Assembly: GCA_963970005.1 (NCBI GenBank)
Contig: CAXAMN010001203.1
Location: 111,505-175,504 of the forward strand
Origin: Durusdinium trenchii
Lineage: Eukaryota; Sar; Dinophyceae; Suessiales; Symbiodiniaceae
Direction of reading: 5' to 3'
Length of the DNA: 64,000 bases
Positions within the stretch are counted from its first letter, which is position 1, and each line of letters begins with the position of its first letter. The notes under the pieces were generated by a model. That model saw only the letters and a program-made list of their open reading frames with translations, was not told where the DNA came from and did no database searches. This document shows, piece after piece, positions 56,001 through 64,000 of this stretch. The position numbers and the translations under genes are program-made.

Positions 56001-57285
56001 GGGAAAATAAGGGCTGGAGGAAAAAAAGAAGACAAACTGGCAAGAACAAAACCATACAAAAACAATTTAAAAAACTATCTTAAGAGTTGGTTAGGGGGTT
56101 CTGCTTCTTGTGATACTCAACATGCTTCACACCACCACGCCAAAAAAGGAAGGACGGTGTGCTCTTGCGTCTTCTTTTCCCGTTGAGATCGTCGCTGCCT
56201 CCACAGCAGACCAGGCAGGCCAGCACCAAGGCCAGCACCTCGATGTGTGCTGAGCACGGCCAAGCAGCAAAACCACTTCTTGTGCCCTTCCATGTCTGCT
56301 TTCTCACAAGGGGCAAAGTGCTTCTTGTTGGACCAAACCACTGAAAATGTAGAGAAGAGCCCGGGCACTGGCTCTAAGCTTGAAGAACTCATTCCAAAAG
56401 AATCGCATGGTAGACATGCAAGAATTACCTGTTTTTGCTGCTGTTTAGCTTCAGTTCGCTTGGTCTTTGGAAGGTGGTCCACATGCTGCTTCAGATGTCG
56501 GCCGAAACCAACCCTCCAAAGTCGGCGGCGACCAGAGCGGAACCAGTCGGAACCTCTCCCAGGATGAACATGGAGACCAGATCAAAATCTCACGAAACCC
56601 TAGTACAGGTCTTTTGTTCTCCTTGTGTCTTGAGATGTTGGTTTAAAAACACAATAGTAATAATAGTAATAATGATAATAGTAATTATCTTATTACTATC
56701 ATATACTGAGGATGACAAAACTCCCGAAAACCCGTTCCACTGTTCTTCGGCGCGTTCGGCGCGTTCGGGCCGCCACCACCATCCAAAGACCGATGCCAAG
56801 GCCACCGGAGCCCTGCCGACGTCTCGCGCGTCGAGCGTCGCGAGGCGAGAAGCGCGTGGCGGTTGGTCCAAGAAGCATCGACGTGTTTTGGGGGGTCAAA
56901 GAACAAGGTGAAAAAGCTTGGATTGGAGTTCGGTTGGCACAGTTGGCATCGCGCCGAACAAATCCGTCCGAGGATGCGATCTGGTCCACGAGGTGGTGGT
57001 GTTCGAAGAACCGGAGTCTACTCTTGAATTTGTAACAGCTCCTTCCAGTGGAAGCAAATGCCTTTAGCGTTTAGGCCAGTGCAGTTTTCAGTGGATGAGC
57101 TTCTTGCTTCCAGCAATCAAATACTGACCCAATAGATCTAAAAGCTTTTGGACCGCGCGATGTCTGGCGCGATGTCGCAGGGCTCTGGTCTTCACACCCT
57201 CCGGACCTTCTCTCTACCCTGATCCGATCCTTTGGTGAAAAACGAATGGTCACAGGGTCTTCCACTGGGCCATCCACTCGGATCT
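53100..57285. other. Non-coding stretch
   Basis: No gene recognised. A GTGGTG/GTGGTTTCGTGG run lies at 54068-54126. Confidence 0.45.
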
Positions 57286-57287
57286 AT

Positions 57288-57328
57288 CTTTTCCGTCATC
57301 GACTTCGAAAAGATCGATGACGGAAAAG
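57288..57328. repeat. Hairpin with perfect 15-bp stem
   Basis: CTTTTCCGTCATCGA at 57288-57302 and its exact complement at 57314-57328, with an 11-base loop. No T run follows on the + strand, so a terminator is not supported. Confidence 0.75.
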
Positions 57329-58089
57329 TCCGTCCCCAATCGAGATCGGCTCTTCCATCTCCGTCGTGGGCTGCTCTGCCACCAACGACCCGCCCAAGGT
57401 GCAACGTGCCCAAGGTGCGCAGTCAGCTTCTGGTTGATTCCTCATATGTCCCGCAGATGTTCGTCCCCTTCCGAAAAGAAAGAAAGCCACCAAAAAGAGC
57501 CGAAAACGGTGTACGAAACCAGCGCGGTGGACGGTCCCGGGCCTCTTCCACTGTTTGTGCCCCAGCATCCACCACCAGGATGGAGCTATTGCTATCTCCC
57601 TGCAGCAACAAACAAACCAACACCCTTCGGTTCGGATCCCTTCGGCACCCTTCGGCGTACCTAACCACTTGGAAGGGTATAGAAGAAGCTGAAAAGGGTT
57701 ATTGGGACTCAAGTTCACAGAAGAATACTATAGAATCAACTTCTTGGTGATCATCAGTCTGAAACTCGAGGGTGACACCTTCAAAGAAATGCCTTAGAAA
57801 CCTTTTCTGGTGTCGGTCGTGGACTGATTGGTGAACGCTCAAAATCATCATGACACATGACAAAATCCAAGAATGTTGCTCTCAAGTTTCAAGAGAATCT
57901 TTTTGGACTCTTGATTCGATTTCCAGCTTCCATGTCGCCACACCGCCTTTGCCCAAATCCATGTCGGATCGTTAGACCATCAAGCGTCTCCACGTTCCAC
58001 CTCTTCGATCGTTCCGTCTGGATGGTTCCAGACCGGCTGGGCGGTCATCGACGAAATCCGTCGAGTTCGGAGTCACCCACGTGAGTGAA

Positions 58090-58169
58090 CACCCCGACAG
58101 GAAGCCGAACGGCCGGATCCGTGCGGGGTAGATCCAGCCAGGACACCCCGAAAACGGAGGGTCCAGGTA
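58090..58169. mobile_element. MITE family A, copy 3 (divergent)
   Basis: CACCCCGACAGG at the left and CCAGCCAGGACACCCCG plus GGAGGGTCCAGGTA at the right. The middle is replaced by unrelated sequence. It is followed after 13 bp by a family B element. Confidence 0.65.
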
Positions 58170-58182
58170 AGAGGATCTTCAA

Positions 58183-58301
58183 CCCAGACACGGACCTGTC
58201 TGGGACTGCCATGTCGGAGTACCGAGAAAAGGCCAGGGGTGGTTGACTGGGGGGTTCATGGGGCGGCAGTCCGACTTGGCAGTCCCATGGAGTATTCAGT
58301 C
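58183..58301. mobile_element. MITE family B/B2, copy with unlike ends
   Basis: The left end CCCAGACACGGACCTGTCTG is of B2 type; the right end GGCAGTCCCATGGAGTATTC is of B type. It may be a recombinant or a link between the two subtypes. Confidence 0.7.
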
Positions 58302-58985
58302 CAGTGATTCATTGCTTTATGATGCTTGACTTCCATTGCCTTATTTTACAGCTTTTTGAACCTTTTGCACCATGAACACGGGGATGGCTCGTCAAAAACA
58401 GGAGCCTGGGTCATGTCATCGAGCTCGACCTTCCAGGTTAACCAAGGTCTGGTTTTGACCCATCCCCCCGGTTGTTCCTCGCGACCCTCCAAGAGTGCTG
58501 TTGGAAGAAGAGGAGCTTGGGCCAAAAAGAAACTCTTCCCCCCTTAGCCACAGCTTCGCCGCGCTGCTCCAGCGGCGAATTGTATACAGGAACTGTTTGA
58601 GTGATTACGCGTTCATATTGGGATGAAGCTGGCAGCATTCATCTCGCCCTTGACCATCCACCCGGCAGACCCTGGCCTGGCGCTGTCGGACGGCGCCTGG
58701 GAAGACAGCCTGAATCAGCTGCGCTTTGGGGCACTGAAGGGAAAAGGGGGATGCCTGGGTTGATGGATGGAGGAGCAATTCATTCGTTGACAAATGGTGG
58801 ATGGAATCCATTGGTGGATGGAAAAGCCGTCACGGTCCCCTCCAGCCTATGTCAACATCGCATGTGGGGCAGACAACAGCTGTCTAACTGCTGGTCACAC
58901 GTTCTGTCGAGTCGAGCCCTTGAACTCTCAGAAAAGACCCTGCAGAGCCCTTCAGCTGAGAGAAGCAAGAGATCCAGGTCAGGAG

Positions 58986-59110
58986 CACCTGAGAAGGTTC
59001 CACAGGGACGGTGCTTCTTGGATGGCCTGTGGTTCTGATGATCTTGGCTGGCCACCCTGAGAAGGTTCCACAGGCCACGGAGAACAAATCGTGGATGTCC
59101 TGTGGTTCTC
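58986..59110. repeat. Direct repeat CCTGAGAAGGTTCCACAGG
   Basis: Exact copies at 58988-59006 and 59056-59074; CCTGTGGTTCT also recurs nearby. A local duplication of about 68 bp period. Confidence 0.8.
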
Positions 59111-62100
59111 CGTGGTTCTCAGGCCATCTAACCCCTCCACCCATCGCCGACGCGGACGTGTTGGCGCCTATGTCCACCCATGATCCTCCCGCCGTGTTGG
59201 GTCCCCGCCGTTTTTTTTGTCCTTCGCGATAGAGGGAGCTCCCTGGAAACCGGTGAAGTCACCGGTTCCACCTGTTGCACCATCCTTGCAGCCTACGCTC
59301 CCGACTCAGAAGACACAGGATCACTTCATCACACTAAACAAAGAAGGTGGGAGAGCCCACCACTGCCACACAAGTCACCTGTTGGATTTCAGTGGGAGTG
59401 TCCCCAATCCTCCCCAAAGAAGTTGTATTTGGCCGGGCCGGATCCAATTTTTGCGGGCGTCTGCCAAGGCACCGCTGGAGCAACGCACTGGTACTGGTCT
59501 GACTTGGAAGCCTCACAGGGAGGAAGAGTGAAAGCTGTGGGAAGAGAACAGACGCTACTCCCATGACTAATTACTCCTATGTCATATAGACTCCTATGAC
59601 TATACTCCGACGTACCCCCCTCCATGGACAGTAGGTCTAACGTCCCTGGCCCCCTGGCCCCAACGACGGAGGGTGAAATCCGTCCGGGCCCAGAAGGTCT
59701 TCGGGCCACACATGTGGGCAGGTTGGACAATAGATCCTTCCAGGCTTGAAAAGCTGGGGCACAGAGGTTGGGCAGAGAGGTCCCGGGGAAAGGGATCGGT
59801 TGTCTGACACTCCAGCATGCGTCATGGCGCAAAAGCATAAAGGAAAACAACATCTGCCACACATGGAAGGAGGAAGCTGCCTGATCTTGTTTGAATGCTT
59901 TTGGATGGATCTGCAGTTCTCCAACCAGCTTGGGATCCCTTCGCTGGGGTCACACGTTGGACTCTCCAACACCAGTGTCAGTGCACCTGGAAAGTCGACA
60001 CCCCAAGTCACTGGGCTCCCCTACACCGTGACACTCGGGCGTTGTGGCGGAGGAGATCTTGTTGCAACCTGAAGATGCGCGGGCGTTTGGCCAAGGAAGA
60101 CGGGCCGCGAATGAGGCGGGGCAGCTCGAGGCAACGCTCTGGAGCAGAGCGCTGATGAATTCTTCCCTTTCATCTCCGACCGGAATGAACCCATGGGATC
60201 CCAAGGGTTTCTTCATGTGTCTGAGGAAAAGGGAACCGGTTGGACTTCGCCCTGCTTGGGGTGAGAACATGTGGAGCTTCCTCGGGTTCGACCCCTGTGA
60301 GGTAGACTTCACATCTCGGGTCTCTTCGGGTCTCACAACCTCTGAGCTCCCAGGCAAGCACCAAGGCCGCAGAAGCTGGGGCAGTAGCCACTCTGTGAGC
60401 CACAGGCTGCCCAGCAGTCCTGCCACAGGCCAGTGGTGTGGGATGCCACTTGAGGCACAGATCCAAAGCGATCAAAACAGAGAAAACCCTCCCATTGGAG
60501 TCCAGGCGTGCCTCAGAAAAGAAGGTCAACACTCACCATGTCAACAAAAAGGATCCTCCAACAGATTCCAACAGCGATCTTCGCAACACCGACATCTACC
60601 TCCCCTCGACTCACCGCGCCATTCGTGTTCACTCGGACTGGTGCACCGGCGCCTTCCCCGGATTGGTCAGTTGGCTCTGGTGCACCTCGGATGCACTTCG
60701 TCCAACGTCCGCATCCAGACGGCTCCTTGAAAGGAGCTCCAACTTCAGGTTTCGTTGGGGAAGGGCGGAAGAGCTGTCTCGGTGGGAAGGAGTGATTCCA
60801 TGAGCTAGTTGGAACTGATCTCTTGAAATCAGTTCCAAAAGAACCTCTACCCCCCCCCCCAGATGGAAGTGAGAACTAGCTAGCCTAGTAGGAACCCACA
60901 GGTTGGAGGACGTAAGCTAGGAACGGAACGGGCTTCCCTCCAGATGGGAGGACCACTTAACCTCCACTTCGAACCCACCGGACCCGCCCAGTTTGCTTTG
61001 CTCATGTCGTTCGTTTCGGTTTCGCGCGGTGACCCTCACATGGCAGTCAGTCCCAAACCCGATCGACACGAGTTCCGCTTCTGTCCGGTGGGTGTCGATC
61101 TGCCTTTTCCCAAGTGTCTGGTCAGCCCATCTTGGCAGGTCTTTATGCGCATTTAGTCTCTGCCATGGTGATCAGAGCTTCAGTGATGAACGATGGTGCT
61201 TCAGCCAAAAGTGCTGTGTCAAGCTATGCCAAAAACTGACGCCTTTCGTCAGTCTGCAGAAAGGCAGGCAGCACCAGCACGTGTCAGCACAGAAAACTAC
61301 TTAGGACTTACTCTCCTTCGACCTCAGGAAGTCATAAAAATGCGTCAACTTCAACCAGAGGTCGTGGTCAACACTGTGCCATGCAAAACCTTTGGACAAA
61401 AAGCACCTGCTGAAAATACTGCAGTTGAATGGCCATGTCCCCACACCAAGCCCAAGGAGCCTTGTTTTACCCACGAAGATTGCCTAAAGCATCGGCGACG
61501 AATCGTATTCTCTCCATCCTCAAAGTGACGAACTACCCTCCCTCAAACAATCATGGAAGCTGAGCAGACACCCCCTTTGTAGAGCATGTCATGGTCTTCC
61601 ACGGCGCCCAACTGTTCCACTTCCATGTGATTGTGGGAATGCATACCATGATTCGGGGCATGAACTCTCGGGGTGCCTAGGCACGGCCCTCAATCTGCAC
61701 ATCACTGTCAGTCTCGGGATTCTCGTAACTCTTACACTCCCTCAAGAAGCAACACGCCAGGTACTGATCAACTGTAGAACCCCCTCAGCCAGCTGAGACG
61801 TTTCCAGGTTTCCGAAGCGATTCGCGATCTTCTCGGTGTCCCCAACGAAGTGGCCGCCCGTCGAGGCCACTGCCTGCCTCCGGTCCACGGCGAGATGACG
61901 AAGTGGCCATCCCCCAAGCCGACCGTCACTGGAGACGAACAGGGACGGTTGATCTGCTTTGTAGAGGAAAACCGTCTTTAGAAGGGTATCCAGTATCCCA
62001 TGTGATTTGCTGACTGAAGCCCCTTTTGGCAGTGGGTATAAGGACTTTCTTAGGTGGAGGTCCAATGAAGGTCGGGTCGCTTTCTGCGACCGAAGACACA

Positions 62101-63795
62101 TGGGACATAAACGTATCAGTTCAAGAAGACAGAAGAGGACGAAACGAAACGAAGAAGAGTTCAGGTGAGATCTTCATTGTCGGATGGTCAGCATTGCCGA
62201 TGAACATCCGTTCGGTGGGGTCCCACTGACCCAGCTGCCACACTGACTGAGCCACCCTCACTTCACAGCTCCCTGGGCTTCCGCATGCGCCTCACGCTAC
62301 GCAGTGAGACAAAACGAAGTGAGACAAAACCAAGTGAGACATCCCCTAAACCCCTATATCCAAATCCACTATGAAATCCGTGGAATGGATTCCAACCACA
62401 CCAGATTTTGGAGTGCTCTCCCTGAAGTCTTGTTGCTGGCAAGCCCCATGATCGATCGACTCGAACTCGTGCGACGGTGCAAGGGGACCCGATCTGCAGA
62501 CCTCGCAGCTGTTGGACGTCCGCCCGGCAGCGATGGGACGTCACCTCCTGAACCACCGAACACCGAACGTGACAGGGTGTGTTGTGGGCACCTGTTTGGA
62601 CAAGGTGAGCGAACCTGGTCTCCCAAGGCCTGTTTGTTGCCGGCCCGCTCAAATCAAACTCAACCAGCTGATTGTCTCACCCACGAGTTCAGAAAATGGA
62701 ACATCAAACTCTCTAAACGTTCACCAAACGTCTTTTTCTTCCCTCTTTTCCGGTAGTTATCGCATGTTATCGCGTTGTGGACCCGGTTGCTGGCCGAGCT
62801 TAGGTCCATGGCCGGTGTATGGTCATTTGAAACAACCCCTGCTTCTCCACATCTCTTCACCCAGATTCTCCAGTGAAGAGGCTTTTTCGAGTCGAGTAGG
62901 CTCGCAGAGCCGCGCTTCACTAGGCAACAACACGGCGAGGCGCCTCACTGATGGGCAAGCCCTTCTCATGAGCCACATACTCAGCGGCCTGGCGAGGTAC
63001 GGCCGACAGGTAGACGTCCGGAAAACGTCCGCGGGAGATCGTGTGGTACTGACGAAGGTGTCATATGCTTGGTATCGAATAGCTGGCAGATTGATCGGTT
63101 GCATGCCTGTTTCACATATTCTCTCATGACTCATGACTCATGATCATGGTCATGCCGTGTCATGCCTCATCATTCACCATAGTCATCGCAAAAAAAAGAT
63201 GGGCACTTCAAGCATTATTTCCTTCCAATACCAAGGATGTCGCTTGAGAGTGCTTCGGAGAAGACATTCGTCTCGGCACATGTTCCTTGGGGATTATATA
63301 CGGTTACCAAGATGTTAGTGGTTCTGCTTACTTTCAAGCACCTGCTTCGTTTTTACGCAGTTGTTTAGCTCTCATCATGGAGCAATGTCCGTGTTCTTCT
63401 GCTGAAAGGCCTTTTGTTGATTCTGCTGTTGTTTCGTATCAGCTCACCTTTCGTTGGCTTTAATGATTGTGACTCTTCAGTGCTGACTATCGTTTTCCAA
63501 ATAGATAGGTTTGAATCACTAGGTGGCCTGATTTGTTGTGAAAAAGTCCGGGAAAATCACTTGCTATACTACTTACTGTTTCCTTTATATATCTACACAG
63601 CTATAGCAAATGCCTGGGAACCAGGTAGCCGTACCCCGACTCCGTCATCACATCCACGGAAGAAGTCTGTGTCAGATGACTCACGGCAGGGAAAGTCACA
63701 AGTCGACGCTCCAAAACGACCAGGCCGACGCCCCTGGACCTATCAAACCATGGCCAGTCATGGAAGATGGCAGGAATGTAAATGAACGAAAACAC
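59110..63795. other. Non-coding stretch
   Basis: The longest frame (60044-60730, 228 residues, GTG start) matches nothing I recognise and is faced by a 158-residue frame on the other strand. An ATGACTC run lies at 63126-63142. No RNA gene is seen. Confidence 0.4.
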
Positions 63796-63798
63796 CCA

Positions 63799-63856
63799 CC
63801 TGGACCCTCCAAGGGGGGGGTAGTCCAGCCAGGACACCCCGACAGGAGGGTCCAGG
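63799..63856. mobile_element. MITE family A, copy 4 (short)
   Basis: CCTGGACCCTCC and GGAGGGTCCAGG form perfect 12-bp terminal inverted repeats around a G8 run and the family motif TAGTCCAGCCAGGACACCCC. It is 58 bp long, an internally deleted member. Confidence 0.75.
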
Positions 63857-64000
63857 CAGAAAGCGTTTGACCCTTCTGAAAATCATCAACTCCTCGACTA
63901 TCCTCGACTCCTCAACCTTCGATTCTTGGCCTCCGTGGCCATCTTCTCGGCCGTGGTCTCACTGGAAGTGCCAATGGCCTGGAAGCTAAAATGTCAGGCC

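Noticed and set aside
57288-57328. Hairpin as a rho-independent-type terminator
   Set aside because: No T run follows the stem, and the genome is not bacterial.
60283-60300. GGTTCGACCCC resembling a tRNA B box
   Set aside because: No matching A box or acceptor and T-arm pairing at tRNA spacing.
60044-60730. 228-residue open frame on the + strand
   Set aside because: GTG start, no recognised domain, and a long frame on the opposite strand over the same bases; such lengths are expected by chance in a window this size and composition.
62512-63129. 205-residue open frame
   Set aside because: No recognised motif, low-complexity Ser/Leu/Arg content, no supporting context.

Overview
The window looks like nuclear DNA of a dinoflagellate (Symbiodiniaceae or a relative; the species cannot be set from sequence alone). 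Three things point there. The single recognisable coding block is a Ty1/copia-type retroelement whose Gag core, pre-integrase region and reverse transcriptase have the character I know from dinoflagellate polyproteins. Its LTRs carry the last 11 bases of the dinoflagellate spliced leader followed by GT. The rest is intergenic DNA crowded with short inverted-repeat elements and minisatellites. I found no convincing host protein gene, rRNA or tRNA.

Layout. Positions 1-30,945 are non-coding: hairpin-forming MITE-like elements (families here called A to F), minisatellites, microsatellites and one 10-base assembly gap (13,033-13,042) inside a tandem-repeat cluster. Positions 30,951-38,091 hold one structurally complete LTR retrotransposon with a 5-bp target duplication (GAATC), TG...CA LTRs (118 and 137 bp), a half-tRNA-type primer site, a polypurine tract, and a gag-pol region read in the + direction. 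Positions 38,097-64,000 are again non-coding, with further MITE copies, a 29-bp perfect palindromic repeat, several minisatellites and a long GT tract.

The retroelement. In order it has: an Arg-rich leader ORF, a Gag N-terminal part, a Gag core, a region with a GGPPC motif and a downstream FLLE motif resembling motifs IV and VI of cytosine-5 DNA methyltransferases, an HHCC-like pre-integrase segment, a D,D(35)E integrase core, an acidic linker with a CxxCG/CxxCG zinc-ribbon-like pair, a reverse transcriptase with YVDD, and two unassigned C-terminal ORFs. No aspartic protease, CCCH knuckle or RNase H motif is visible. The parts lie in different frames. Six of the seven frame changes have the same sense, and one sits on a run of eight G. 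The shared 115 bp of the LTRs is identical, so the insertion looks recent although its reading frames are broken. Either this is a non-autonomous copy mobilised in trans, or the assembly carries single-base indel errors.

Most interesting points: the methyltransferase-like motifs inside Pol; the spliced-leader end in the LTR; the primer site matching the anticodon arm of initiator tRNA-Met, with an LTR end that is its own complement; a nested insertion of one MITE into another of the same family; a MITE with a perfect 9-bp target duplication; and a three-copy hairpin repeat whose stem changes while its flanks stay conserved.
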